From Nephrocerus scutellatus (Eukaryota > Arthropoda > Insecta > Diptera > Pipunculidae): DNA of 64,000 nt. Location: NCBI GenBank assembly GCA_947095585.1, contig OX352763.1, positions 16,417,462 to 16,481,461 of the forward strand, read 5' to 3'. Within the stretch, counting starts at the first letter, position 1, and each line of letters opens with the position of its first letter. Positions 1 through 10,925 of the stretch are shown here, one piece after another. The notes beneath the pieces were generated by a model. It searched no databases. It was not told the DNA's origin and saw only the letters and a program-made list of their open reading frames with translations. The translations under genes and the position numbers were made by a program.

Positions 1-113
1 TGAATACATTTGCTGAGATTCCAAAGTACTTGTAGTTCGTATTGCTGTTTGTTGCATTGTCATTCTAATTGAAGATAAAAAAAATTTTGTTTGTCAAAAA
101 TTCAACTCAACAA

Positions 114-3100
114 TGGATTCAAATAATTGTGATTCAAAGGTACGATAACGGAAAGTTTAAAAAAGTCCACCCAATATCTTAAGAATGTTTGCGAGTGTTG
201 AACCAGAAATGTACTTTAGGAAAAATCAGTTTAAATCTGTTATTTAAGTGATCTGGTTAAACTAATGTGGCGGAGAAAGTTTCAACTTATTGCAAAAAGT
301 TTCATAAATGCGAAACATTACAGAAAGGTTCTATTACACATTAATTGCACATTTAATACTATTTATTGGGAGTATTTTTTGTCAAAGAACAATTTTCAGT
401 TTGCGTTTATGATTATTGCTTTGTGGGTGATTAACATTTTCATAATTTGTTATGGATTTCTTTTAAATTGAACTAAACATCTTGGGAAAAAATTGTTTTG
501 AGTGACCCTGTGTGAGCATCCTACAGACAAGCCGGATTCAATTAAATGTAGAAAAAATACATTGAAAGGAGATATAACGACGAAACAGTCAAATTCCTAA
601 ATTGGCCAACATTTGACACTAAAATTTTGATGATTAAATGTGAAATAGACCGAAATCTACCATTTCGTCACAAAATATAATAGCTTTAGAGGTTTAAATT
701 TACCCGCTCAAGTGATCCCTGTTAAATGGTAAATTTTATCCAGCTGTACGAGTATATTATTCTTAATCAGAACGTTAGTCCATAGATCCATCTGTCAGCC
801 CGCCTCTACATCTGTCCTTCTGAATATCCATTCGTTCAACATCAGTTTGTCAAGCGTTTTTCCGTCCGTTTGTCACTTAATTTCTGATTGGTAGTTCTAT
901 GTTGCATCTGCAAACTGCAAACATTTCTCACATCACTATGATCCATAGGCATTCAAAACACAAGCTCATAGACGTCTACTCTTTTCTCCTCCTTTTCCTT
1001 AACGAACAGTCGAACACGCTGCGCCAAGCATATAGCCGAGCATTATAAGGGTGCGAACCCCTTGAAGCGTGCGCGAATTATAAATAAAAAAAAATAAAAA
1101 GTTCGGTTACTACAAATAGATAGGGATTTTTCTCTCTACATACTTCTAAGTTTGACTAATACCAGATTATTATAGGTTCCATTTCCTTTCAGCTTTTCTT
1201 CAATTTAATTGCAGTTGTGTGTTTCAGAAACGAGAACGGAAACCCAAGTAATGAGTGTTTTTAAGCCCGATAGAACTTACATTTTTATTTTAATCAAATT
1301 ATTTTATTCATTTGAGATATCAATATATGGCATTAACAATTAACAATGACTTCGGGCATGGTGGTCACCGCGACTGTTCTTGACGAAGCACATTTTGCAG
1401 GTCCGATTTTAGGCCACTTTTTCGAGCACTGCAGGCCTCCTTCAATTATTGCTGGTTTATTAGCATAAATATTCGAGAGGATCTCCATATTTTCCTTTTT
1501 TAAACTCATCATTGTCATGGTGCGATCTACTTGAATTGTAATAAAAGTTCCGGCCTCATTTTTGAAGAAAAAGGATGATGCCACCAGCGTATAAACCACA
1601 CCAAACGGTGAATTTATCAGGATGTAATGCAGTTTTTAGGGTCTTTTGTGGATCGATCTCACTCCATATGCGGCCCTTTTGATTCTTAAGAAACCCGTTA
1701 AGCCAAAAATGAGCCTCAACGCTAAACACAATTTTGAGATAAAACAATGGGTCAGTTCAAAACTGCTCTAAAGCCAAATCAGCGAAATAACGACGCATAT
1801 GATGGTCTCGTGGCTTTAATTTGTGTACCAGCTGGATCTTATACTGGTGTAGGCCAAGATCTTTGCGCGTAGTGGACTGACAGAGTTCAAATTCTTGCCA
1901 CCTACGATAAATTTGGATCTTGGACCACACTTTCATTTACACTGGCATTATTCTCTTCAATCTCAGATTCCATTGGCGTATTTTAGTTATTGCATCACTT
2001 ACAGGTATTAGGGTACGAATTATATTTACGACTCGACGCAGGCTTGCTCAGATAGAATATAATTTGCGCAGTCGTCTATTAGTTGTGTGAATCGACGACT
2101 GATTTTTAAACAAAATTTGGATAATTGGGTAGCGTTCTTCAAGCGTGGGTCTGTTCATGATGATTTGGCAGAAGCCAGAGTATACTAATAATAAACCTCA
2201 AAAGTGAGCTCATTAAAAACTGTACTGCTAATGCCAGGAGCGTTGGGTTCTGCGTTGACTGACTTCAGGCCACAAATAGAAAAACTTCCACAGATATTAC
2301 CAGGCTACACAATAGTTGCTTGGGATCCACCATGGAAAATCCATTCCACCTAAGAGAGATTTAAGTTTAGAGTTCTTCCTCAGTTATGACAGCATTTTTT
2401 TTAGTATCTTGTTTTTAGATGGTACAACCCTATTTCCACCAGCGGCTAACGGCCTTCGTAAAAAATGTTCGATCCGTCCTGTTCGCATTTTCTCGACAAC
2501 CACAGTAGATAATCCTCAATATACTAATTAACTATGTTACTCACCCACAAAGTGGTTCTAAAACTCTGATGAAATATCATCAGGATACCAATTCAATGGT
2601 TCACAAATTTTGACAGAGACATAAACCATAATTGAAGCACTTTTAAATAAAATTGACAAATATTTTCTTTGTAAGTCAATGGACATTAAATTAAATAATC
2701 CAAAGTATGGACGTGCACACTTGTACACTATAATTTAGCATATGAATGCTGCTATGCAACCATAAAATAAGTATCACCCAAAAACTTTGAAATACCCAAA
2801 ATACCGATAGCTCGAAAAGACCAAACGCAAAATGGCTGCAATAATGCATGAGTTGTTGAACGAGTTAAAGTTAAATGAAAAATTTTTTTATTACTTTTGA
2901 TTTTATTTGTTTGTTTTGTTAACATTCTCTGTTTCGTTTAATCTTCATGGTGACAATATTTACCAATGTTGTAGATAATCAGAAAATGAAAAGGCAGAAA
3001 GCAGATAGGTTGCAGCTCGGCTTCCTTTTTGATTTTCACCTTTTCGCTCTTATTTAATTATTCATATCAACAACTATGTACTTAACTTTCTTTGTTTATT

Positions 3101-5804
3101 TTATTATTTTAGTTAGCACAAGATTGCAGGGCAAATCCGTTGAGGAAAGAATTGAGAAACCTTACAAGTCTTTCCAAAAATGAGAGGATACAATTCATGG
3201 ATTCCTTTGATACAGTTTTCTGCGACTGTGATGGTAATGTAAAAATTAGTTAATAAGATTTAAGTACATACAGTCGAGATTAGAAACAACGTAAACATAA
3301 GCTGTTATTCAAGTTCCACTTCCGAATTGTCGTGCTGAAGATTTTAGCTCATATGAAAAATCTTACGGTGCAACAGGCGAAAAAATGAATTGGATTAGAA
3401 GAAGAAGCGGACAAAAGAACAGTATTAAAAATCAGAAAGAATACCGGAGACAAAACAGACCCTGGGAAACACCAACGTTTATGTGGTGTCCCAAGCAATA
3501 CGACCTGGATTGAACGATCTTCCTGATCGCAAATAATCCAATCGAGCAGGGCTTTATCGATAACGATAGGCACTCATGTTCGAGAGTCTGGCTTGATGCT
3601 AAACGCTGGCAAAAACATTTGTTGGCTTTGCTTTCTAAGTGAAGTATGCCATCAAATCACCAGGAAAAGGTTGCGCTTTCGAAAAACTTATTGCAGCTTG
3701 CTTAGGATTTTCCGAGACTCAATGTATTGCATAATCTGACAAATAATCAGCATTTTCATGACATTGCAAAGAACAGATGTTAGCGCTATAGGTCTTTACG
3801 AGGAAATAGACTATGGTTCGCCTGTTTTCCATCTTGTCCGGAAAGAGTTCAAAAGATTATGGACATGGCAACGTAAGCTTTGCCATAGTAGTAATGAAAG
3901 CACACCATAAATAGCAATGAGAGCGTTGCAACCTTGCAACACACAACTTAAGAACTTTTGGGGTGAATCACAATCTGACCCAGCAAATTTTATTGTTGCT
4001 ACAATAATTTTTCCTCTTAATTGTAATCTACACCTTTTCCAATTGTAATTCAGATAGCGTCAACTGTATTTCAGATAAGTCAACTGGTTATCAGAAAGCA
4101 TCAATTGTAATTCAGATTAGCCAACTGTTTATCAGAAAGTATCAATTGTAATTCAGATTACTCAACAGTTTATCAGCATCAATTGTAATTCAGATTAGCC
4201 AACTGTTTATTAGAAAGTATCAATTGTATTCAGATTAGTCAACTTAATCAACTGTTATCAGAAAGTATCAATTATAATTCAAATTAGGCAACTGGTTACG
4301 ATAAAGTATCAATTGTAATTCAGAAAGTATCAACTGTAACTCAGATTAGTCAACAAAAATTCAGATTAGTCAACTTAATCAACTGTTTATCAAAAAGTAT
4401 CAATTTTAATTCAGATAACCAAGAAAGTATTATTTGTAATTCAGATAGCGTCAACTGTAATTTAGAAAGCATCAACTGAATTTAATTTTGTCTAAAAAAT
4501 AGGTTTCTCTCAAAATACGCAAATCTTATATGAATTACAGTTGACGCTATCTAAATGACTGTTATCTGTAACTGCTATAGTTTACTAATTCTAATCTGAA
4601 TTACAATTACAATTGACGGTATCTGATAAACAGTTGACTTATCTAAATAACAATGATTTCTTCTGAATTACAACTGGAAAAGGTGTAGTCTTAACTTAAA
4701 TAATGTATCTTTCGACAAAAGAAGCTATTAGACTATATTATATAGCTATTAACATGTGTACCGTTCTTCCAAGGCGTACTTTGGCAGACCATGCGCGATG
4801 CCATCCCTGGTTCCGCTAAGGCAATTAATTATCTTCAGAGCCTTGGGAAAAAAGTGGTCTTCGTTACAAACAACAGCATAAATTCAATTGATAAACAATT
4901 GAAAAAGTTTCAGGATAGTGATATTGTCGTGAACAAGGTTGGTGTGAATAATAATAGTTATTACTTAGCAATTAATATAAATAATGTTTTACTGATAAAT
5001 TAACAACTTCCTCCAACAGGAAGACATAATCCATCCGGCACAATCTATTTGCGATTACCTTAAGGATATCAACTTTGAGGGACTTATATTTTGTATCGCA
5101 TCACTGTCATTTAAAAATCATCTAAAAGACGAAGGATTTCAAATTGTCGAGGGTGTGAGTTAACTTGTTTTTGTTTTTTAATTTACTAGAATATTTATTT
5201 AATTAAAAAATCAAGCAATAGACGGATCGGATTATCTCGGATTCAATTTCGGACCTGAGAGACGCCATATTTAGCAGAGATCCAGTAAACGCGATCGTCA
5301 TTGACGTGGATTTTAATCTAAATATTTCAAAATTAATAAGAGCACATCTTCATCTGAAGAATCCGGAATGTTTCCTTGTCGCAGGAGCTGCCGATTCGGT
5401 TATACCGTTCGGTGGTGGCGACATTATAGGTAAACATTTTTTGCTTTTGAGTTTTAAAAAGATTATTATTTCATTTTGCTTTCCAATTCAATACGACAGG
5501 GCCAGGTGCATTTATCAACATCCTTGAACAAACAGCCAATCGAAAGGCCATAGTTTTAGGAAAGCCAGGGAAGGATTTGTGTGAGATGCTTAAACATCGT
5601 TACAACATAGTGGATCCCAACAGAGCTCTTTTCGTCGGAGACAGCCCTACAAGTGATGTGAAATTTGGCAAATTGTGCGGATTCCAGACGCTTCTTGTTC
5701 TAACCGGTGGTATAAGTTATCAAGATCTCAACAAGTATACGAAAGATGATGAGACGGCAGACTTCTATGTGAATCAGCTGGCGGATTTAAACAATTTTGT
5801 TTAG
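114..5804 (+). CDS. HAD-family phosphatase (4-nitrophenylphosphatase / phosphoglycolate phosphatase-like), copy 1
   Basis: Predicted soluble Mg-dependent phosphatase of the HAD IIA type (PGP/PDXP relatives), which removes phosphate from small metabolites; the substrate cannot be read from sequence. Proposed exons: 114-140, 3113-3233, 4774-4937, 5020-5154, 5222-5429, 5500-5804. All junctions keep phase and give 319 residues, usual for the family. Motif I (DCDGVLW) has the nucleophile at Asp47 and the acid at Asp49 and is split by intron 2. Motif II is TNNS at about 81-84, the lysine motif GKPGK at 239-243, and motif IV GDSPTSD with Asp266 and Asp271. All catalytic residues are present, so it is probably active. 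Exon 1 (nine codons, start CAACAATGG, donor GTACGA) is the least certain part; the other five exons are firm. Introns 1 and 2 are swollen by transposon relics. A paralogue lies tail-to-tail at 7267-8382. Confidence 0.85.
141..949. other. first part of HAD copy 1 intron 1, no recognised feature
   Basis: AT-rich DNA between the proposed first exon and the first LINE scrap. The open frame at 265-471 has no recognisable domain. A pyrimidine-rich stretch with several TCTGTC/CATCTGT words lies at about 780-880. I see no gene. Confidence 0.5.
950..1095 (+). mobile_element. 3' end of a jockey/CR1-like LINE, 5'-truncated
   Basis: The last codons and 3' tail match the larger relic at 58828-59602: a degraded C-terminus followed by GCATTATAAGGGTGCGAACC and an A-rich tail. 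In the larger copy the tail reads GCATTATAAGGGTGCAAATCC. A short 5'-truncated piece with an A-rich end is usual for a target-primed LINE insertion. It lies in intron 1 of HAD copy 1. Confidence 0.6.
1333..2158 (-). mobile_element. Tc1/mariner (IS630-type) transposase relic
   Basis: Read on the minus strand, the region gives a broken but recognisable DDE transposase. The N-terminus MNRPTLEERYPIIQ starts at 2158. A central KDLGLHQYKIQLVHKLKP block (about 1790-1870) follows, then the catalytic stretch FSVEAHFWLNGFLKNQ and WCGLYAGGII. The family normally has Asp in FSDEAHF; here it is Val, so the first catalytic Asp is lost. Frames are broken by stops near 1757 and 2055 and by a frameshift near 1590. 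No terminal repeats or target duplication were identified. Dead copy in intron 1 of HAD copy 1. Confidence 0.8.
2159..3112. other. end of HAD copy 1 intron 1, no recognised feature
   Basis: AT-rich intronic DNA. The open frame at 2316-2531 has no recognisable domain. The stretch ends in a T-rich tract and acceptor TTATTTTAG at 3112. Confidence 0.5.
3300..3930 (-). mobile_element. jockey/CR1-like LINE reverse-transcriptase relic
   Basis: The minus strand encodes fragments of reverse-transcriptase palm: a degraded form of the GVSQGSVLSPVLF block, then FLIFN and SNPIHFFA, where the YADD-type box should follow. The same order occurs in the relic at 31118-32046 (INAGVPHGSLLSPTLFLIF, SNPIHSLADD), so both are probably one family. 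Stops and frameshifts throughout show it is dead. It lies in intron 2 of HAD copy 1, opposite in strand to the gene. Confidence 0.65.
4016..4695. repeat. foldback-like element with internal ATTCAGATT repeats
   Basis: The two ends are inverted copies: TACACCTTTTCCAATTGTAA at the left (about 4030) and its near reverse complement TTACAACTGGAAAAGGTGTA at the right (4669-4688). Inside, blocks such as CAATTGTAATTCAGATTAG and CAACTGTTTATCAGAAAGTA recur at roughly 37-60 bp spacing, first in one orientation (to about 4480) and then the other. No coding capacity. The form fits a foldback transposon or other hairpin-forming repeat in intron 2 of HAD copy 1. Confidence 0.7.
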
Positions 5805-6424
5805 ATTTCAGTTGGCTAATCTGTAGCCAATAGAAATCTTTTATTTCTGACCTCTCAAAAATATATTTCTTTTTCGTCAGATTATTAAAATTATTTGAAA
5901 ACTACAAATACGATCCACTGGTACATTGGGTAAAAATTGTTAACGAAAAGTTTTGTTGGTTTTCTGTTTAAAATGTTGCAAAAAGTATTTCTCTTTTTGA
6001 TGTGGCTAATATTTACAATGCGTTCGTTTCCTTGAGTTTATATGTCTAGTCAGGTGCACCCGAAACCACCTTGCATCTCACAGAAAATATAGAGACCGAC
6101 ATAGAACTTATAAGTGACAAAAACACTGCGAAGTCAATCGATTTGTTCAAACATCGTAGGAATGATCCGTTCTTGTTATGTCGATCTTGCCTACTAAGTA
6201 ACGCATCTCCTGAAAAATAACGTTCTTGACTTATTGGGTTATGCCTGCCATTTACACTAAAAAGTCTCCCACATCAACTACCTAATGATGCGGTACTCTT
6301 GATGGCAACACAGACGCAGACGTAGACCACAGCGTTAACACAACGGTTGGAAGAAGTGAAAAATGTTATTCGGAGTAGTCTTGTGCGATAAAATAATGCA
6401 AAGAATGGCGAAGCAATAATGGCT
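5805..6424. other. spacer after HAD copy 1, with a LINE scrap
   Basis: 3' flank of HAD copy 1. At about 6126-6180 a short plus-strand stretch translates as KSIDLFKHRRN, like the KSLEHRRNVSCLSLFYR block of the LINE at 58828-59602, so a small LINE scrap is likely. Nothing else is recognisable, and no strong polyadenylation signal was seen. Confidence 0.4.
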
Positions 6425-7010
6425 TGATTGGCTGCCTACGCATTTGCCAACTCTTTCAGCTATACTGTGAGCTAAGGTGCTTCATGCCTCCCCAATCGCT
6501 AGGATCTCCGCCTGAAAGATGCTTGCAGGGTCGGGTAGCTTGTAAGAACTTTTTGAGAAACCTTCAGCCACGACTCCATCTCCTATCTTGGATCGGTTGG
6601 TGAAAAGAGTCACTTTAAAAAGCCCTGATACTCCGCCTTCCTTCCAACTCTCTCTAGTCGGAAACTCAACGAAAAACCACTCAGATTCTCTGAGTCGAAC
6701 TGCAAAGTAAGTCGCAATGCATCTAATAAATAGGTTGGGAGGTAATAGGTGTAAGATTGTCTTAAGTCTGGAGATAACCTGATACTCCGCCTTCCTTCCA
6801 ACTCTCTCTAGTCGGAAACTCAACGAAAAACCACTCAAATTCTCTGAGTCGAACTGCAAAGTACGTCGCAATGCATCTAATAAATAGGTGGGGAGGAAAT
6901 AGGTGTAAGATTGTTTTAAGACTGTATTGTCAGACTTAACGTCGTGGAGGAAGTGAAGATAACCTGAAGTTCTCCTGCAGTATTCGTTGGTACGACCAAC
7001 CAGCATTTTT
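6425..7010 (-). mobile_element. R1-like LINE relic with RNase H start, internally duplicated
   Basis: The minus-strand frame at 6482-7006 contains AVRLRESEWFF, FTNRSKIGDG and SIFQAEILAI. These correspond to the reverse-transcriptase tail and RNase H opening of R1/LOA-type LINEs, where FTDGSK and SVFQAE are usual; the catalytic Asp of TDGSK is Asn here. A segment covering LLDALRRTLQFDSENLSGFSLSFRLERVGRKAEYQ and the block before FTNRSK is the same DNA twice, read in two frames because the repeat unit (154 bp) is not a multiple of three. It lies between the two HAD genes. Confidence 0.65.
6627..6930. repeat. 154 bp tandem duplication inside the R1-like relic
   Basis: GATACTCCGCCTTCCTTCCA starts at 6627 and again at 6781. 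The following roughly 135 bp are nearly identical (CTCAGATTCTC versus CTCAAATTCTC; AAGTAAGTCG versus AAGTACGTCG). High identity between the units in an otherwise decayed element means the duplication came after insertion. Confidence 0.85.
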
Positions 7011-7266
7011 TCATCTCTTCGTCCTCTTATACTTTCCTTAGCTACACTACTCTTACTTCATACTCTCTCGTGTACGTACGTCGTGTAGTAATCGCCCTTA
7101 TTAATTTTATAAGGACTTTGTTTTGTTTAGCAATTAGAGTTTATACTGTAAGACTATGCTGACATAATTTACGTAATCAATTGCACATTTTCAATAAAAA
7201 TAATAAAAATAATAATTGTTTATTGTTCAAATTCAGTCTGGGTAATATTTTACCGTTGATTCAGAT
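7011..7266. other. 3' flank of HAD copy 2
   Basis: AT-rich spacer. On the minus strand it is the 3' flank of HAD copy 2. An A/T-rich run with AATAAAAATAATAAAAAT lies at about 7192-7212. No gene seen. Confidence 0.4.
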
Positions 7267-8382
7267 TTAATTTAAATCTTTTATGAAACTCACAAAATCA
7301 GCAACACTTTCAGCATAATAGTCAGGTGTCAGATTGGGATCTGTCTGCTTTTCAAACTCCTCACGTGAACAACCTCCCGACAGGACGAGCATCGTTTGAA
7401 AATCACAGTTTTTACCAAACCCTATATCCTGCTCTAGCATGTCGCCAATCATCAGAGCACGTCTGGTATCGTTAATCTGAAATCTTTCGATGAGCATCGA
7501 GCACAATTCTTTCCCCGGTTTACCCAATTGAATAGCCTTTCGCCCAGTTGTCTCGGTGAGCACCTTTGCATAAGGTCCAGGTCCAATGATGCTCACACCT
7601 TTACCCACTGGCAGAAGCATATCGGTTGCGCCCGCAATCAAAAGACATTCCGGATTCTGTAAATACAAGTGCGCCCGAATCATTTTTGCCGAAGAAAGAT
7701 TAAAATCCACATCGATGATGACCGCCCGAACTGGTTCTTTGTCGAATACGTTACGTGCCAAATCAGTGTATGACTCATCGAGAATTCTATTTGGCTATTT
7801 GTAAAACGAATTTTAATTAAATATTAATTCTCAATACACGGTCGCTCACTTACCCCGTCAATCAACTGGAAGCCCGCCGTTCGCAGAACGTTTTTAAATG
7901 TTTCCGTTGCAATAATGTAAATCAATCCATCGAATTTGATGCTTTTCAAATACTCAACAACACTATGAGATGGTTGGATGATAGTTTTCTGTTAGGAAAT
8001 TTACAATAGATTGTGTCATAAGAAAAGCTTGTGGCAAAGGTTGATAGAAATCTCAATCACCACATCAACATCCAGTCCGAGCTTCCTAAACTTATTGTCG
8101 TACCCTTGCTCAGTGCGAACGCTGTTATTTGTGATGAATGTGACATTTTTGCCAGCATTTTGCAAAACTTTATAACCGTCTGTGGCGCCTTCAATAGTGT
8201 GTTCCAGGTTCCATAAAACGCCTTTTAATAAAAATAATTAGTTTATTCTAAACAACAAAGCAATAGTCATAATTGTTACCATCAATATCAGAGAAGACAA
8301 CATCAAAAGAATCCAGGAATTCTCGCTTTTCTTCTGTAGTCAATTCAAGAATATTTCGAGATTTAATTGGTGCGACAGTAAC
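7267..8382 (-). CDS. HAD-family phosphatase, copy 2 (first exon not located)
   Basis: Paralogue of the gene at 114-5804, with the same predicted role. Exons read on the minus strand: 8382-8280, 8221-8061, 7988-7854, 7794-7267, joining in phase to 308 codons plus stop. The first exon starts after an acceptor (AATCATAG) with no usable ATG, so an upstream start exon is missing from this model; copy 1 has a nine-codon first exon in the same phase. Motif I is SDIDGVLW, split by an intron at the same place as in copy 1; motif II is FITNNS; the lysine motif is GKPGKEL; motif IV is MIGDMLEQD. Catalytic residues are intact. The third exon is 135 bp in both genes, but copy 2 lacks the intron that splits copy 1 after GGGDIIG. 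The donor at 8060 (GTGATT) is weak. Convergent with copy 1. Confidence 0.85.
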
Positions 8383-8924
8383 CTATGATTATTGTTTTGT
8401 TAGGTAATATTATTTGTTTCATTATTATAATCTTTATTATTCTTAATATTGTAACAAGGTTACCCACAGTGTTGCTATTGATAGATACCTTATTAACAGA
8501 TGATTAAACCCATGGTTCTGTTCGGTACCATAATGAAAGGTCCAAACAAGCGAAAGTGCAAAAAAGGCTTTGCGAAGATGTTCTACAATTTGTTTTCAGT
8601 ACAAGAAACTTCCGAACTTTTCTTTGTTATAGTAAGTTCTACAAATTCAATAAAGGTTTTACCAACCAATTCTTCAAAAGACTTAAAAAAAAACTTATAA
8701 AACTTATAGTATAGCATTAACCATGGAGCCAAATTGTTTTGAAAATCCCGACCCTGGATTCTAATTACGCGGTATGCTTTTAGGGCCCCAAATATACTGT
8801 TTAGAATCTATTTAAGTTGAATTTTTCATAAGACTGCTAAGCAAATGTACGCATAAATTACAGATTAAGTTGCAAGTCACCGGTGGAAAGGAAACCTAGC
8901 ACACATTTACACACATGCACAGAT
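8383..8924. other. upstream of HAD copy 2, no recognised feature
   Basis: This should hold the missing first exon and promoter of HAD copy 2, or part of its first intron. I could not find an ATG exon with a phase-0 donor. The short frame 8500-8700 has no recognisable domain. Confidence 0.4.
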
Positions 8925-9520
8925 CCATACACATCAGAGATAGACATGTGTACAAAATTTGAAAATTCGGTTTAATTTTTTTTTAAACTTGTATGGGACC
9001 TCACGACCCAGGGGCCCGAGGTCTCCAAAATGTTGCAGGAAAGTGTTGTCCATCGGGTAAATTTTGTAAAATATTTGTATGGAAGTCCTCCGACCCTGAA
9101 GCCCGAGGGGCCCCAAATTTTAATAGAAAGTGTTGTCATCGGAGATATGCATGTGTGCAAAGTTTCAATGAAATCAGACTTTGGGAAGTGGGTTAAAAAT
9201 TGAACGCAAGATTCCACGACAGACAAACAAACAAACAAACGAACAGATCCGGACGCAAAGCTATAATACATAATTAAAAAAACAACCCATAAAAATTAAA
9301 ATTTTTCGTGTAAATTCTGTAATCGGGGATACACAATGTGCAGTTTGAATAAAATCGGGTAAATTTTTTAAAATTTTTGTTAGGGATCCCCCCGACCGGG
9401 GCCCGATCACTTCCAAATTTTACCAAAAATGTGTTGTCAATCGGAGATACGTATAAAATTTGAAGAAAATCGGGTAAATTTTATAAACAATTTGTATGGT
9501 CCGATCCAAATTTTAACGTA
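8925..9520 (+). repeat. dispersed repeat with CGGAGATA / AAAATCGGGT blocks
   Basis: A roughly 120-190 bp unit occurs about three times in a row: a TGTTGTCATCGGAGATA-like block, then CATGTGTGCAAAGTTTCAAT, then a form of AAAATCGGGTAAATTTT, then TTTGTATGG and a C/G-rich patch containing CCCGA. Similar units lie at 50460-50640 (same strand) and 19880-20055 (opposite strand). Short frames here are artefacts. One unit ends in a CAAACAAACAAAC run near 9226. It is a decayed transposon of unknown class. Confidence 0.65.
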
Positions 9521-9631
9521 CGTTTAACGCTCCTTAACGTAGTTTAAGTGTTAGGAACATTTTACATTTAGGACATCACAAAACTTGTTCAACTTGATCC
9601 ACTTCACTGAACTTCTGCTATCTTATCTTAA

Positions 9632-9947
9632 TCTATATATATAAAAATCAATTGCTGTTCGTTAGACTGGCTAAAACTCGAGAACGGATAAACCGATTTA
9701 GCTAATTTGGGGTCAGTGGGATGGGGCAGCCAGGAAACGCGGGTGTAAGTGGGCGTGGCGTCAGTGGGTGTGAGGTCAGTGGGTGTGAGTTCAGTAGGTG
9801 GTGGGTCAGTGTGTATGAGGTCAATGGGTGGGTGGTCAGTGGGCGGTGGGACAGTGTGTATGAGGTCAATGTGTGGGTGGTCAGTTGGCGGGAGGTCAGT
9901 GGGCGTGGCGTCAGTGGGCGGGTAGCAAAGCGCCCGGGAACAGCTAG
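9632..9947 (+). mobile_element. non-autonomous Helitron-like element with GTCAGTGGG minisatellite
   Basis: Starts TCTATATATATAAAAATCAA just after an A and ends CCCGGGAACAGCTAG just before a T. A 5' TC, a 3' CTAG and insertion between A and T are Helitron hallmarks. The middle (about 9713-9925) is a minisatellite of units such as GTCAGTGGGTGTGAG with variable spacing. The long frames on both strands here only translate this repeat and are not genes. Confidence 0.7.
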
Positions 9948-9948
9948 T

Positions 9949-10368
9949 ATGTATATAAAATGAAATTTTGTCTGTATGTCTGTTTGCGCATAACTCGAAG
10001 GCCGTTCATAGGATATAGCTGAAACTTGGGGATGTGGTAGGGCCAGTTGGGGTGGATGTCTGTATGTGGTTAGTGTTGTAATGGTGTTGAGGGGGTTGAT
10101 GTGGTGGGTGGTTTGACTCGAAGACCGTGAATTGTTTTTTTTTTTTGTTTTATACATAAACTTATTACCAAGGGACAACTCACTAAATGACTTGCGCCAC
10201 GGATATAAGGTGGGTTATACCCTTTATTATAAAAATAATAATAATAGTGCTGTTTTATGTGATGATGGGGTGGGTATCTCAAGGTGGGTCTTTAAGGGTC
10301 TTGGTGGTCAGTTGTGTGGAGGGTAGTGTGGTGGAGGCAACCAGGCAACGCTTGTGTATTTCAGCTAG
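9949..10368 (+). mobile_element. second Helitron-like element, abutting the first
   Basis: Begins TGTATATAAAATGAAATTTT directly after the CTAGT of the preceding element and ends CGCTTGTGTATTTCAGCTAG before a T. The interior holds G/T-rich tracts (GGTGGGTCTTTAAGG, GGTCAGTTGTG) and a poly-T run. No coding capacity. Two elements with the same type of 3' end in head-to-tail contact suggest successive insertion at the CTAG/T end. Confidence 0.6.
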
Positions 10369-10469
10369 TTTTCAAATATTATAATTTATTTGATATTTCT
10401 TTACCTAAGTATAAGTTTACATCGATTTTTTAATGATTTTGCTCTGTATATATCCTAATATTGTTTCTA

Positions 10470-10925
10470 TAACTTTATATATATAATTCTACTGTACGTG
10501 TGTATGTCACTGAACTCCTCCTAAACGGCGGGATCGATTTGAATGAATTTTTTTGTATGCGTTTGGGTAATGCCCTGGATGGTTTAGATTCACAAATCAG
10601 CCCGGCAGATGACGCTGGTATCGTTTTTTTTTTTTTTCCGAAAATTCTTATTTATGGAACGATTTGGCTCAAATTCACCCCATATAATATTTAAATAAAA
10701 AGAAAGTCGTTGAGAACATTTGGACCCGATAGGTGGCGCTGGGGTGGAAATTTAGTAGGTCAGTGGGATGGGACAGACGGGAAACGCCGGGTATTTCTGC
10801 TAATACTGATGTGACTAATACTGTGACGCGATATCGCAAAACAAATAGCTTTTCACAAGTTCACAAAACGATCACAAACAAATTTCTTGAAAGTGTGACA
10901 GGACAACGTCTGTCGGGTCAGCTAG
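10470..10925 (+). mobile_element. third Helitron-like element
   Basis: Opens with TTTATATATATAATTCTACT followed by a GTACGTGTGTATGTCACTG leader and ends ACGTCTGTCGGGTCAGCTAG before a T. An internal remnant of another end (GGTCAGTGGGATGGGACAGA, then AAACGCCGGGTATTTCTGCT at about 10780-10800) suggests a composite. Non-coding. The exact 5' end is uncertain. Confidence 0.5.

Noticed and set aside
9702..10178. 158-codon minus-strand frame rich in Pro, Leu and Thr
   Set aside because: It only translates the GTCAGTGGG minisatellite of a Helitron-like element; both strands are open for the same reason.
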